The notes under the pieces are model-generated. The model ran no database searches. It was given only the letters and a program-made list of their open reading frames with translations, and was not told where the DNA came from. From NCBI RefSeq assembly GCF_019145195.1, contig NZ_JAHSTW010000001.1, positions 62,001-126,000 on the forward strand: a stretch of DNA of 64,000 nucleotides, given 5' to 3'. This DNA is from Pseudomonas siliginis. GTDB lineage: Bacteria; Pseudomonadota; Gammaproteobacteria; Pseudomonadales; Pseudomonadaceae. Each line of letters opens with the position of its first letter. Within the stretch, counting starts at the first letter, position 1. This document shows, in pieces, positions 50,081 through 60,511 of this stretch. The position numbers and the translations under genes were made by a program.

Positions 50081-53000
50081 ACATTTCGCGGCTGTTCATC
50101 CTCCGTCCGGTAGCCACCACCCTGAGCATGCTGGCCATTGTTCTGGCCGGCCTGATCGCTTATCGCCTGCTGCCGGTTTCGGCCTTGCCGCAGGTCGATT
50201 ACCCGACCATCCGCGTCATGACCCTGTACCCCGGCGCCAGTCCGGACGTGATGACCAGCGCCGTCACCGCGCCGCTTGAACGTCAGTTCGGGCAGATGCC
50301 GGGCCTCACACAAATGGCCTCGACCAGCTCCGGCGGCGCTTCGGTGCTGACCCTGCGTTTCAGCCTCGACATCAACATGGACGTCGCCGAACAGCAGGTG
50401 CAGGCCGCGATCAACGCCGCGACCAACCTGCTGCCCACCGACCTGCCGGCGCCGCCGGTGTACAACAAGGTCAACCCGGCGGACACCCCGGTGCTGACCC
50501 TGGCCATCACTTCGAAAACCATGCTGCTGCCCAAGCTCAATGACTTGGTCGATACGCGCATGGCGCAGAAGATCGCCCAGATCAGCGGCGTCGGCATGGT
50601 CAGCATTGCCGGCGGTCAGCGTCAGGCGGTGCGGATCAAGGTCAACCCCGAAGCGCTGGCGGCCAACAGCCTCAACCTGTCGGATGTGCGTACGCTGATC
50701 GGCGCCTCCAACGTCAACCAGCCGAAAGGCAACTTCGATGGCCCGACCCGGGTGTCGATGCTCGATGCCAACGACCAACTGACCTCGCCCGAGGACTACG
50801 CGAATCTGATCCTGACCTACAAGAACGGCGCGCCGTTGCGGCTCAAGGACGTCGCGGAAATCGTCGATGGCGCCGAGAACGAGCGTCTGGCCGCGTGGGC
50901 CAACCAGAATCAGGCGGTGCTGCTGAACATCCAGCGTCAGCCGGGCGCCAACGTCATCGAAGTGGTCGATCGCATCAAGGCCTTGCTGCCAAGCATCACC
51001 GACAACCTGCCGGCCGGCCTCGACGTCACGGTGCTGACAGACCGCACCCAGACCATCCGCGCCTCGGTCACCGACGTGCAACACGAACTGCTGATCGCCA
51101 TCGCGCTGGTGGTCATGGTCACGTTCCTGTTTCTGCGCCGCGCCAGTGCGACGATCATTCCCTCGGTCGCCGTGCCGCTGTCGCTGATCGGCACCTTTGG
51201 CGTGATGTACCTCGCCGGTTTCTCGGTGAACAACCTGACGTTGATGGCGCTGACCATTGCCACCGGTTTCGTGGTCGACGACGCCATCGTCATGCTCGAG
51301 AATATTTCGCGCTTCATCGAGGAGGGCGACAGTCCGATGCAGGCCGCGCTCAAGGGCGCGAAACAGATCGGCTTCACCCTGATTTCCCTGACTCTGTCGC
51401 TGATCGCCGTACTGATTCCGCTGCTGTTCATGGCCGACGTGGTGGGGCGCCTGTTCCGCGAATTCGCCATCACCCTGGCGGTGGCGATCCTGATTTCCCT
51501 GGTGGTGTCGCTGACCCTGACGCCGATGATGTGTGCGCGACTGCTCAAGCGTGAACCGCAAGAACACGAGCAAGGCCGTTTCTACCGCGCCAGCGGTGCG
51601 TTCATCGACTGGATGATCAAGGAATATGGGCGGATGCTGCGCTGGGTACTCAAGCATCAGCCGCTGACCTTGCTGGTCGCCATCGGCACGCTGGCGTTGA
51701 CGGTGTTCCTGTACGTGATCGTGCCGAAGGGTTTCTTTCCGGTGCAGGACACCGGGGTGATTCAGGGCATTTCCGAAGCGCCGCAGTCGATCTCTTTCGC
51801 GGCGATGGGCGAGCGGCAGCAGCAACTGGCGAAGATCATTCTTGAAGATCCGGCGGTGCAGAGCCTGTCGTCCTACATTGGCGTCGACGGCGACAACGCC
51901 ACGCTCAACAGCGGCCGCTTGCTGATCAACCTCAAGCCCCACGGCGAGCGCGATCTGACGGCCAGCGAAGTGATCGCTCGCCTGCAACCGCAACTGGACA
52001 AACTGGTCGGCATTCGTTTGTTCATGCAGCCGGTGCAGGACCTGACCATCGAGGATCGGGTCAGCCGCACCCAGTACCAGTTCAGCATGTCCTCGCCGGA
52101 CTCGGAATTGCTCAGCCAGTGGAGTGGCCGTCTGGTCGAAGCCCTGGCGCAGCGTCCGGAGTTGACCGACGTTGCCAGTGATTTGCAGGACAAAGGCTTG
52201 CAGGTCTATCTGGTGATTGACCGTGACGCCGCATCGCGCCTGGGCGTGTCGGTGGCGAATATCACCGATGCGCTATACGACGCCTTCGGCCAGCGGCAGA
52301 TTTCGACCATTTATACTCAGGCCAGCCAGTACCGCGTGGTGCTGCAAGCCCAGGCCGGGGAGAAGATCGGCCCGCAGGCACTGGATCAGATTCACGTCAA
52401 GACCACCGACGGCGCGCAGGTGCGCCTGTCGAGTCTGGCGCATGTCGAAGAGCGTCAGGCGCAATTGGCGATCACCCACATCGGCCAGTTCCCGGCGGTG
52501 ATGATGTCGTTCAACCTCGCGCCGGGCGTGGCGTTGGGGCATGCCGTGGATATCATCGAGCAAGTGCAGCAGGACATCGGCATGCCGGTCGGCGTGCAGA
52601 CTCAGTTCCAGGGCGCGGCGCAGGCGTTCCAGGCTTCGCTGTCGAGCACCTTGCTGCTGATTCTGGCGGCGGTGGTGACCATGTACATCGTCCTCGGCGT
52701 GCTCTACGAGAGCTACATCCACCCGATCACCATTCTTTCGACCTTGCCGTCCGCCGCAGTCGGTGCCTTGCTGGCGTTGCTGCTCAGTGGCAACGACCTG
52801 GGCATGATCGCGATCATCGGCATCATTCTGTTGATCGGTATCGTCAAGAAGAACGCGATCATGATGATCGACTTCGCCCTCGACGCTGAACGCACCCAGG
52901 GCATGGCCCCGGCGGAGGCGATCTATCAAGCGGCGTTGCTGCGCTTCCGACCGATTCTGATGACCACACTGGCAGCGTTGTTCGGCGCGGTGCCGCTGAT

Positions 53001-53169
53001 GCTGGCCACTGGGTCTGGTGCTGAATTGCGTCAGCCGTTGGGTCTGGTGATGGTCGGCGGCTTGTTGGTGAGCCAGGTGTTGACGCTGTTCACCACGCCG
53101 GTGATTTACCTGGCTTTTGATCGGTTGGGGCGGCGTTGGACCAAGCCTGTCGCGGGAGAGGTGGTGTGA
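50077..53169 (+). CDS. muxB: RND efflux pump subunit MuxB (MdtB-like)
   Basis: A 1030-residue inner-membrane RND transporter with the usual start ([25 protein letters not shown]), twelve TM helices, the proton-relay motif [20 protein letters not shown] near 405-425 and the late motif [20 protein letters not shown]. Together with MuxC it forms a two-component pump, as in E. coli MdtBC. The ATG overlaps the muxA stop. P. aeruginosa MuxABC-OpmB exports aztreonam, macrolides and novobiocin among others. Confidence 0.95.
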   Translation: MNISRLFILRPVATTLSMLAIVLAGLIAYRLLPVSALPQVDYPTIRVMTLYPGASPDVMTSAVTAPLERQFGQMPGLTQMASTSSGGASVLTLRFSLDINMDVAEQQVQAAINAATNLLPTDLPAPPVYNKVNPADTPVLTLAITSKTMLLPKLNDLVDTRMAQKIAQISGVGMVSIAGGQRQAVRIKVNPEALAANSLNLSDVRTLIGASNVNQPKGNFDGPTRVSMLDANDQLTSPEDYANLILTYKNGAPLRLKDVAEIVDGAENERLAAWANQNQAVLLNIQRQPGANVIEVVDRIKALLPSITDNLPAGLDVTVLTDRTQTIRASVTDVQHELLIAIALVVMVTFLFLRRASATIIPSVAVPLSLIGTFGVMYLAGFSVNNLTLMALTIATGFVVDDAIVMLENISRFIEEGDSPMQAALKGAKQIGFTLISLTLSLIAVLIPLLFMADVVGRLFREFAITLAVAILISLVVSLTLTPMMCARLLKREPQEHEQGRFYRASGAFIDWMIKEYGRMLRWVLKHQPLTLLVAIGTLALTVFLYVIVPKGFFPVQDTGVIQGISEAPQSISFAAMGERQQQLAKIILEDPAVQSLSSYIGVDGDNATLNSGRLLINLKPHGERDLTASEVIARLQPQLDKLVGIRLFMQPVQDLTIEDRVSRTQYQFSMSSPDSELLSQWSGRLVEALAQRPELTDVASDLQDKGLQVYLVIDRDAASRLGVSVANITDALYDAFGQRQISTIYTQASQYRVVLQAQAGEKIGPQALDQIHVKTTDGAQVRLSSLAHVEERQAQLAITHIGQFPAVMMSFNLAPGVALGHAVDIIEQVQQDIGMPVGVQTQFQGAAQAFQASLSSTLLLILAAVVTMYIVLGVLYESYIHPITILSTLPSAAVGALLALLLSGNDLGMIAIIGIILLIGIVKKNAIMMIDFALDAERTQGMAPAEAIYQAALLRFRPILMTTLAALFGAVPLMLATGSGAELRQPLGLVMVGGLLVSQVLTLFTTPVIYLAFDRLGRRWTKPVAGEVV

Positions 53170-53183
53170 GCGGCGTGGTGAAA

Positions 53184-53274
53184 GCAGCTGCAAGCTGCAA
53201 GCTTCAAGCTGCAAGAAAACAGCAGCCTGCGCGCGCAGGAAGAGCTTGTAGCTCGCAGCTTGCAGCTTGGAGCT
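53184..53274. repeat. AGCTGCAAGCT-type palindromic repeat between muxB and muxC
   Basis: GCAGCTGCAAGCTGCAAGCT on the left and its inverted form (AGCTCGCAGCTTGCAGCTT) on the right flank about 30 bases. The GGAG that precedes muxC lies within the right arm. Confidence 0.8.
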
Positions 53275-53281
53275 CGACGCT

Positions 53282-56200
53282 ATGAATCTTTCAGGCCCTT
53301 TCATCAAACGCCCCGTGGCAACCATGCTGCTATCCCTGGCAATCATGTTGCTCGGCGGTGTCAGCTTCGGTCTGTTGCCCGTATCGCCATTGCCGCAGAT
53401 GGATTTCCCGGTGATCGTGGTTCAGGCCAGTCTGCCGGGCGCGAGTCCCGAGGTGATGGCTTCGACGGTGGCGACGCCGCTGGAGCGGTCGTTCGGTGCG
53501 ATTGCCGGCGTCAATACCATGAGCAGCCGTTCCAGTCAGGGTTCGACGCGGGTCATTCTGCAGTTTGACCTCGACCGCGACATCAATGGCGCGGCGCGGG
53601 AAGTGCAGGCGGCGATCAATGCTTCGCGCAATCTGCTGCCAAGCGGGATGCGCAGCATGCCGACCTATAAAAAGGTCAACCCGTCGCAGGCGCCGATCAT
53701 GGTGCTGTCGCTGACTTCGGACGTGCTGGAAAAAGGCCAGCTCTACGACCTGGCCTCGACCATCCTCTCGCAAAGCCTGTCGCAGGTGCAGGGCGTTGGT
53801 GAAGTACAGATCGGTGGCAGTTCGCTGCCGGCGGTGCGCATCGAGCTCGAACCGCAGGCGCTGAACCAGTACGGCGTGGCCCTCGACGATGTGCGCAAGA
53901 CCATCGCCGACGCTAACGTGCGCCGGCCCAAGGGCTCGGTCGAGGACGGCGAGCGCTTGTGGCAGATCCAGGCCAACGACCAGTTGGAGAAAGCCAAGGA
54001 TTATGAGTCGCTGATCATTCACTACGCCGACGGCGCCGCGTTGCGTCTCAAGGATGTGGCGAAAGTCAGCGATGGCGTCGAAGACCGTTACAACAGCGGT
54101 TTCTTCAACGACGACGCGGCGGTATTGCTGGTGATCAACCGTCAGGCCGGCGCTAACATCATCGAGACGGTCAACGAGATCAAGGCGCAGTTGCCCGCGC
54201 TGCAAGCGGTGCTGCCGGCCAGCGTCAAACTCAATCTGGCCATGGATCGCTCGCCAGTGATCAAGGCCACGCTGCACGAAGCCGAAATGACCTTGCTGAT
54301 CGCCGTCGCCCTGGTGGTGCTGGTGGTTTACCTGTTTCTGGGTAACTTCCGCGCCTCGCTGATCCCGACCCTGGCGGTGCCGGTGTCGCTGGTCGGTACC
54401 TTTGCGGTGATGTACCTGTACGGGTTCTCGCTGAACAACCTGTCGCTGATGGCGCTGATTCTCGCCACCGGACTGGTGGTGGACGACGCCATCGTGGTGT
54501 TGGAGAACATTTCCCGGCATATCGACGAAGGCGTCAAGCCGATGCAGGCCGCGTACCTCGGCGCCAAGGAAGTCGGTTTTACCCTGCTGTCGATGAACGT
54601 CTCGCTGGTGGCGGTGTTCCTGTCGATCCTGTTCATGGGCGGGCTGGTCGAAAGCCTGTTCCGCGAGTTTTCCATCACCCTGGCGGCGGCGATCGTGGTG
54701 TCGCTGGTGGTCTCCCTGACGCTGACACCGATGCTTTGCGCGCGCTGGCTCAAGCCGCACACGCCGGGGCAGGAAAACCGCCTGCAACGCTGGAGCCACA
54801 AGACCAACGACTGGATGGTCGGCAAATACGCCACCAGCCTCGACTGGGTGTTGCGTCATCGGCGTCTGACCTTGTTCAGTCTGCTGCTCACAGTGGGCGT
54901 CAACATTGCGCTTTATGTGGTGGTGCCGAAAACCTTCCTGCCGCAGCAGGACACCGGCCAGTTGATCGGTTTCGTGCGTGGCGACGACGGTCTGTCGTTC
55001 AACGTCATGCAGCCGAAAATGGAAACCTTCCGCCGCGCCGTGCTCAAGGACGAAGCGGTGGAAAGCGTGGCCGGCTTCATTGGTGGTAACAACGGCACCA
55101 ACAACGCCTTCATGATCGTGCGCCTCAAACCGATCAAGGAGCGCCAGCTGTCGGCACAGAAAGTCATCGAACGTCTGCGCAAGGAAATGCCCAAGGTGCC
55201 CGGGGCGCAGTTGATGCTGATGGCCGACCAGGACCTGCAATTTGGCGGCGGCCGCGAGCAGACCAGTTCGCAATACACCTACATCCTGCAAAGCGGCGAC
55301 CTCGCCGAGCTGCGCAAGTGGTTCCCGAAAGTGGTCACCGCGTTGCGTGCCTTGCCCGAGCTGACCGCCATCGATGCCCGCGAAGGTGCCGGGGCGCAGC
55401 AGGTGACACTGATTGTCGACCGGGATCAGGCCAAGCGCCTGGGGGTCGACATGAACATGGTCACCGCCGTGCTCAATAATGCCTACAGCCAGCGGCAGAT
55501 TTCGACGATCTACGACAGCCTCAACCAGTACCAGGTGGTGATGGAGGTCAATCCGAAATACGCCCAGGATCCGGTGACGCTCAAGCAGGTCGAGGTGATT
55601 ACCGCTGACGGTGCGCGGGTGCCGCTGTCGACGTTCGCCCATTACGAAAACAGCCTGGAAAACGACCGGGTCAGTCATGAAGGCCAGTTCGCGTCCGAAA
55701 GCATTTCCTTTGACATGGCAGAAGGCGTGACCGTGGAGCAGGGCAGTGCCGCCATCGAACGAGCGATCGCCAAGGTCGGCTTGCCGGAGGATGTGATTGC
55801 GAAAATGGCCGGCACTGCGGACGCCTTCGCGGCCACGCAGAAGAGCCAGCCGTTCATGATCCTCGGTGCGTTGCTGGCGGTGTATCTGGTGCTTGGTGTG
55901 CTGTATGAAAGCTACATCCACCCGCTGACCATTCTCTCGACCTTGCCCTCGGCCGGGGTTGGCGCGTTGCTGTCGATCTATGCGTTGGGCGGCGAGTTCA
56001 GCCTGATTTCCCTGCTGGGGATATTCCTGCTGATCGGCGTGGTGAAAAAGAACGCCATTCTGATGATCGATCTGGCGCTGCAATTGGAGCGGCATGAGGG
56101 CCTGTCGCCGCTGGAGTCGATCCGCAGCGCCTGCTTGCAACGCCTGCGTCCGATTCTGATGACCACGCTGGCCGCGATTCTCGGCGCCTTGCCGTTACTG

Positions 56201-56389
56201 CTCGGCCGCGCCGAGGGTGCGGAAATGCGCCAGCCGCTGGGCCTGACCATCATTGGCGGCCTGGTGTTCAGCCAGGTCCTGACCCTTTACACCACCCCGG
56301 TGGTTTACCTTTATCTCGACAAGCTGCGCCATCGTTTCAATAAATGGCGTGGCGTGCGCACTGATGCCGCTCTGGAAACTCCGCTATGA
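53282..56389 (+). CDS. muxC: RND efflux pump subunit MuxC (MdtC-like)
   Basis: A 1035-residue RND transporter, second inner-membrane subunit of the pump. MNLSGPFIKRPVATMLLSLAIMLLGG, the motif LVVDDAIVVLENISRHIDEG and LIGVVKKNAILMIDLALQLERHEG are family-typical. The start is ATG at 53282 with GGAG 9 bases upstream, supplied by the repeat element in the gap. Its stop overlaps the opmB start. The long open frame on the opposite strand is a codon-bias shadow. Confidence 0.95.
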   Translation: MNLSGPFIKRPVATMLLSLAIMLLGGVSFGLLPVSPLPQMDFPVIVVQASLPGASPEVMASTVATPLERSFGAIAGVNTMSSRSSQGSTRVILQFDLDRDINGAAREVQAAINASRNLLPSGMRSMPTYKKVNPSQAPIMVLSLTSDVLEKGQLYDLASTILSQSLSQVQGVGEVQIGGSSLPAVRIELEPQALNQYGVALDDVRKTIADANVRRPKGSVEDGERLWQIQANDQLEKAKDYESLIIHYADGAALRLKDVAKVSDGVEDRYNSGFFNDDAAVLLVINRQAGANIIETVNEIKAQLPALQAVLPASVKLNLAMDRSPVIKATLHEAEMTLLIAVALVVLVVYLFLGNFRASLIPTLAVPVSLVGTFAVMYLYGFSLNNLSLMALILATGLVVDDAIVVLENISRHIDEGVKPMQAAYLGAKEVGFTLLSMNVSLVAVFLSILFMGGLVESLFREFSITLAAAIVVSLVVSLTLTPMLCARWLKPHTPGQENRLQRWSHKTNDWMVGKYATSLDWVLRHRRLTLFSLLLTVGVNIALYVVVPKTFLPQQDTGQLIGFVRGDDGLSFNVMQPKMETFRRAVLKDEAVESVAGFIGGNNGTNNAFMIVRLKPIKERQLSAQKVIERLRKEMPKVPGAQLMLMADQDLQFGGGREQTSSQYTYILQSGDLAELRKWFPKVVTALRALPELTAIDAREGAGAQQVTLIVDRDQAKRLGVDMNMVTAVLNNAYSQRQISTIYDSLNQYQVVMEVNPKYAQDPVTLKQVEVITADGARVPLSTFAHYENSLENDRVSHEGQFASESISFDMAEGVTVEQGSAAIERAIAKVGLPEDVIAKMAGTADAFAATQKSQPFMILGALLAVYLVLGVLYESYIHPLTILSTLPSAGVGALLSIYALGGEFSLISLLGIFLLIGVVKKNAILMIDLALQLERHEGLSPLESIRSACLQRLRPILMTTLAAILGALPLLLGRAEGAEMRQPLGLTIIGGLVFSQVLTLYTTPVVYLYLDKLRHRFNKWRGVRTDAALETPL

Positions 56390-57855
56390 CTGACCGTTCG
56401 CTTCTCCAATTGGCCACCGTTCGCGGCTCGCGCCTGTTGAGCCTGTCACTGTGCGTGGCGCTGCTCAGCGCTTGCGCAGTCGGCCCGGACTACCAGCGCC
56501 CGCAAACCGCCGAAATCGCTCAGTTCAAGGAAGCCGAGGGCTGGCGTCAGGCCAATCCCAGCGACTCGCTGGCCCGCGGCGCCTGGTGGGAGTTGTACGG
56601 CGACCAACAGCTCAACGCCTTGATCGAAAAACTCAACAGCTCCAACCAGACCGTCGCCCAGTCCGAGGCGCAGTTTCGTCAGGCGCAGGCTTTGGTGCGC
56701 AGCGCGCGTGGGGCGTTTTACCCCAGCGTCGACCTGAGTCTGGGCAAGAACCGCTCCAGTCAGGGCACCGGCAGCAGCAGTTCGAGCCTGAGCAGTTCCT
56801 CAAGCGGTATTCGTGATACCTACACCGCGCAACTGGGCGTCAGTTGGGAAGCCGATGTCTGGGGCAAGCTGCGCCGTGGGCTGGAGGCGGATGAGGCCAA
56901 CGCCCAGGCGAGTTTTGCCGATTTGGCAGCGATGCGTCTGAGTCAGCAATCGGAACTGGTGCAGAACTACCTGCAACTGCGCGTGATCGATCAGCAGAAG
57001 CGTTTGCTTGAGGCCACCGTTGCCGCTTATGAGCGTTCGCTGAAAATGACCCAGAACCAGTACCGCGCCGGGGTATCCGGGCGCGATGCGGTGGCGCAGG
57101 CGCAAACCCAGTTGAAAAGCACCCAGGCCGATCTCGTCGACCTGATCTGGCAGCGCGCACAGTTCGAAAACGCTATTGCCGTACTGACCGGCGAAGCACC
57201 GGCCAACTTCAGCATCGCCGAAAGCCAGAGCATCCCGAATCTGCCGCAAGTACCGCTGAGCTTGCCTTCAAAACTGCTGGAACGCCGTCCTGACATCGCT
57301 TCGGCAGAGCGCTCGGTGATCGCCGCCAACGCCAATATCGGCGTGGCGAAAGCCGCGTATTACCCGGACCTGACCTTGAGCCTGAGCGGCGGCTACAGCA
57401 GCAGTACCTCGAAAAACCTGATCAGCCTGCCGAACCGCTTCTGGTCGGTCGGCCCGCAGCTGTCGTTACCTCTTTTCGATGGTGGCATTCGTTCGGCCGA
57501 GGTTGACCGCAGCGAGGCGGCCTATGACGAAACCGTCGCGCGCTACCGGCAGACCGTGCTCGACGGTTTCCGCGAAGTGGAAAACTACCTGGTCCAGCTC
57601 AAGGTGTATGAAGACGAAGCGGCAGTGCGCCAGGAAGCGCTGGATGCCGCCCGCGATTCCCTGCGCCTGACGGAAAACCAGTACAAGGCCGGGCTGATTG
57701 CCTATATCGACGTGGTCGTGGTGCAAGCCACGGCGCTGAGTAACGAACGCAGTGTGCTGAATATTCTGCAGAACCGACTGATCGCCAGCGTGCAACTGAT
57801 CGCCGCACTGGGCGGCGGCTGGGACGGCCAACTGGACGTCAGCGACAACCGCTGA
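56386..57855 (+). CDS. opmB: Outer-membrane efflux channel OpmB (TolC/OprM-type lipoprotein)
   Basis: A 489-residue outer-membrane factor. A long signal peptide ends in lipobox LLSAC, with acylated cysteine near C31, followed by AVGPDYQRP as in OprM. Two OEP repeats (about 75-265 and 290-475) form the trimeric alpha/beta barrel. It completes the MuxABC pump. A Ser-rich stretch (GSSSSSLSSSSSG) occurs in the first repeat. Start overlaps the muxC stop (ATGA). Two tandem REPINs follow the stop. Confidence 0.94.
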   Translation: MTDRSLLQLATVRGSRLLSLSLCVALLSACAVGPDYQRPQTAEIAQFKEAEGWRQANPSDSLARGAWWELYGDQQLNALIEKLNSSNQTVAQSEAQFRQAQALVRSARGAFYPSVDLSLGKNRSSQGTGSSSSSLSSSSSGIRDTYTAQLGVSWEADVWGKLRRGLEADEANAQASFADLAAMRLSQQSELVQNYLQLRVIDQQKRLLEATVAAYERSLKMTQNQYRAGVSGRDAVAQAQTQLKSTQADLVDLIWQRAQFENAIAVLTGEAPANFSIAESQSIPNLPQVPLSLPSKLLERRPDIASAERSVIAANANIGVAKAAYYPDLTLSLSGGYSSSTSKNLISLPNRFWSVGPQLSLPLFDGGIRSAEVDRSEAAYDETVARYRQTVLDGFREVENYLVQLKVYEDEAAVRQEALDAARDSLRLTENQYKAGLIAYIDVVVVQATALSNERSVLNILQNRLIASVQLIAALGGGWDGQLDVSDNR

Positions 57856-57856
57856 A

Positions 57857-57950
57857 CCTGTGGGAGCGAGCCTGCTCGCGAAAGTGGTGGGTCAGGCAAC
57901 TACGATGGTGGCTGTGCCGACGCCTTCGCGAGCAGGCTCGCTCCCACAGG
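57857..57950. repeat. REPIN, first of a tandem pair
   Basis: Inverted REP arms around a centre reading GTGGGTCAGGCAACTACGAT. A nearly identical copy starts 43 bp further on. Confidence 0.92.
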
Positions 57951-57992
57951 GATTCGCGTTCGAATGGTGAGGGTTGGCTGGGCGCTGAAAAA

Positions 57993-58085
57993 TTGTGGGA
58001 GCGAGCCTGCTCGCGAAAGCGGTGGGTCAGGCAACTACGATGCTGGCTGTGCCGGCGCCTTCGCGAGCAGGCTCGCTCCCACAGG
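57993..58085. repeat. REPIN, second of a tandem pair
   Basis: Matches 57857-57950 including the centre, with only a few base differences (GATGCTGG for GATGGTGG, CCGGCG for CCGACG), so it arose by recent duplication of the whole unit. Confidence 0.92.
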
Positions 58086-58291
58086 GATTTGTGTCTGGCG
58101 TGAGATCGCTTTCACAAGGTGTGCTTAAAGCCCGCCACAGAGCCTTGTAGGACGATCGAACAAGCGTTTCATCGGCTTGATGGCAATTTGGTTACTTTGT
58201 CAGTGCGTTATTTCGCGCAATCAGTACAATCGCCGCATTTGCCCGACCGAGAATGGAAGCAGTACGGTTTCGGCTTGTCACGAGAACGTCC

Positions 58292-60373
58292 ATGCTCATC
58301 GGCAGCTACTCCTTCACCCTGGTTTTCATTTCGTTGTGCGTGGCCATTCTGGCTTCCTACACGGCGCTCGATCTCACCGGACGCATTGCCACGGCTAAAG
58401 GCCGGGCCGTGCATTTCTGGACGGCGGGCGGGGCGTTGGCGATGGGCGTTGGCGTCTGGTCGATGCACTTCATCGGCATGCTCGCCTTCAAATTGCCGAT
58501 CGACCTGGGCTACGACTTCGCCCTCACTGCGCTGTCGCTGCTGATCGCGGTGCTGTCCTGCGGTTTCGCCTTGTGGCTGGTCAGCCAACCGAAATTGCCA
58601 CTGGCGCAGCTGGCTTTCGGTGCGCTGATCATGGGTTCGGGCATCAGCGCCATGCACTACACCGGTATGGCCGCGCTGCGCATGACACCGGGCATCGATT
58701 ACGACCCGACCCTGTTCAGTGCCTCCCTGCTGATCGCCGTCGGCGCCTCGGCAGCGGCATTGTGGATTGCCTTTCGCCTGCGTCAGCAATCGCCCTATGT
58801 GCGGCTGATTCGTGCCGGCGCGGCGGTGATCATGGGTGTGGCGATTGTCGGCATGCATTACACCGGCATGGCGGCGGCGCAATTTCCTGACGGCAGTTTC
58901 TGCGGCGCGACGCTCAATGGCTTGAAGGGCAATGGTCTCGACAGTCTGGTCGTGGTGACCACGCTTGCGGTGCTGTCGATTGCCTTGTTGACCTCGATCC
59001 TCGACGCCCGGCTCGAAGCGCGCACGGCTGATCTGGCGCACTCGCTGACGGTGGCCAACCGCGAACTCACCCAACTGGCCCTGCACGATCCGCTGACCAG
59101 TCTGCCCAACCGCATGCTGCTCGACGACCGCATCAATCAGGCGATCAAAAAGGTGCAAGAGCAGGGTGGCTGCTTCGCCTTGATGTTCATCGACCTCGAC
59201 GGCTTCAAACCGGTCAACGACGCATTCGGCCATCACATGGGCGACCAATTGCTGCGTGAAGTCGGCGCGCGTCTGCGTGAGGACTTGCGCAGCCAGGACA
59301 CCTTGGCGCGGATCGGTGGCGATGAGTTCGTTCTGCTGGTGCGTTTGAGCGAGCCCAATGACGCCTTGAGCCTGGCTGCGCGTCAGGTCAGCCTTATCGG
59401 TCGCACGTTCCGCGTCGCTGAACATGATCTGCAGATTTCCGCCAGCGTCGGCATTGCCCTCTACCCGGGCAACGGTGAAAACGCCCAGGAACTGCTGATG
59501 AACGCCGACGCCGCGATGTACCACGCCAAGGGCGGTGGCAAGAACGGCTACAGCTTCTTCGATGCGTCGATGAACACCAACGCGCGCAAACAACTGCAAC
59601 TGTTACAGGACCTGCGCGCGGCCATTGAGCACAACCAGTTCTGCCTGCATTACCAGCCCAAATTCGACGCCGCCAATGGCCGTCCGGTCGGTGCCGAAGC
59701 GCTGCTGCGTTGGAAGCATCCGCTGCATGGCATGTTGATGCCGGACAAGTTCATTGATCTGGCGGAGAAAACCGGGCTGATCATTCCGATGGGCGAATGG
59801 GTGCTCAACGAAGCCTGCCGGCAGATGCGCGAATGGTACGTGCTCGGTTACACCGACTGGCGCATTGCCGTGAACCTCTCGGCCTTGCAGTTCTGCCATG
59901 CCGGGCTGGTGCAAAGCGTGGCCAAGGCGCTGGCGACCCATCACCTGCCGGCCAACAGCCTGACCCTGGAAATCACCGAAACCACAGCGATGAGCGACGC
60001 CGATGCGAGCATGACCGTGCTGCAAGAGTTGTCGGACATGGGCGTCGACCTGTCGATCGACGACTTCGGCACCGGTTATTCCAGCCTGATGTACCTCAAA
60101 CGCTTGCCGGCCAATGAGCTGAAGATCGACCGCGGTTTCGTCCGCGATCTGGAGCATGACAGCGATGATGCCGCAATCGTCTCGGCGATCGTTGCGCTGG
60201 GGCAGGCCCTGGATTTGCGGATTGTCGCCGAAGGTGTCGAAACCGGCGCGCAACAGGATTTCCTGACCAAACTGGGCTGTGATTCGCTGCAGGGCTATCT
60301 GCTCGGCCATCCGATGCCGGCGGAGCGCTTCATGCAGGACATCGTGCGTGGGCAACGGCTGGCGGTGGTCTGA
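58292..60373 (+). CDS. mucR: MHYT-GGDEF-EAL bifunctional c-di-GMP protein (MucR-like)
   Basis: A 693-residue inner-membrane protein. The MHYT sensor (about 5-240, seven TM helices) shows three copies of the motif: SMHFIGMLAF, AMHYTGMAAL and GMHYTGMAAA, thought to sense O2, CO or NO through copper. The GGDEF domain (about 265-430) has an intact active site RIGGDEFVLLV; the EAL domain (about 445-690) has GAEALLRW, LEITETT, IDDFGTGYSSL and AEGVETG, so both c-di-GMP synthesis and breakdown are possible. The architecture and intact GGDEF match P. aeruginosa MucR, which supports alginate production. Start is the ATG giving MLIGSYSF, the usual MHYT beginning. Confidence 0.9.
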   Translation: MLIGSYSFTLVFISLCVAILASYTALDLTGRIATAKGRAVHFWTAGGALAMGVGVWSMHFIGMLAFKLPIDLGYDFALTALSLLIAVLSCGFALWLVSQPKLPLAQLAFGALIMGSGISAMHYTGMAALRMTPGIDYDPTLFSASLLIAVGASAAALWIAFRLRQQSPYVRLIRAGAAVIMGVAIVGMHYTGMAAAQFPDGSFCGATLNGLKGNGLDSLVVVTTLAVLSIALLTSILDARLEARTADLAHSLTVANRELTQLALHDPLTSLPNRMLLDDRINQAIKKVQEQGGCFALMFIDLDGFKPVNDAFGHHMGDQLLREVGARLREDLRSQDTLARIGGDEFVLLVRLSEPNDALSLAARQVSLIGRTFRVAEHDLQISASVGIALYPGNGENAQELLMNADAAMYHAKGGGKNGYSFFDASMNTNARKQLQLLQDLRAAIEHNQFCLHYQPKFDAANGRPVGAEALLRWKHPLHGMLMPDKFIDLAEKTGLIIPMGEWVLNEACRQMREWYVLGYTDWRIAVNLSALQFCHAGLVQSVAKALATHHLPANSLTLEITETTAMSDADASMTVLQELSDMGVDLSIDDFGTGYSSLMYLKRLPANELKIDRGFVRDLEHDSDDAAIVSAIVALGQALDLRIVAEGVETGAQQDFLTKLGCDSLQGYLLGHPMPAERFMQDIVRGQRLAVV

Positions 60374-60390
60374 GAGACCGAGTCATCGTT

Positions 60391-60419
60391 CTTCGCGAGC
60401 AGGCTCGCTCCCACAGGGG
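60391..60419 (-). repeat. Single REP element
   Basis: CTTCGCGAGCAGGCTCGCTC then CCACAGGGG, just after the MucR-like gene. Confidence 0.85.
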
Positions 60420-60511
60420 ATGGCGGTAACACCATAGAACCCATGCAAAAGCCATGAATGGCAGTTATTCTTGGCCCCGACTGTTACGTGTGCACGTGGG
60501 GGAAGGCCAGC

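Noticed and set aside
49816..51993. 725-codon minus-strand open frame opposite muxA and muxB
   Set aside because: Shadow of the RND genes with typical antisense composition.
53330..56140. 936-codon open frame on the minus strand opposite muxC
   Set aside because: It is a mirror of GC-rich codon use in muxC; its product is rich in His, Arg and Gln, with no domain, and muxC is clearly real.
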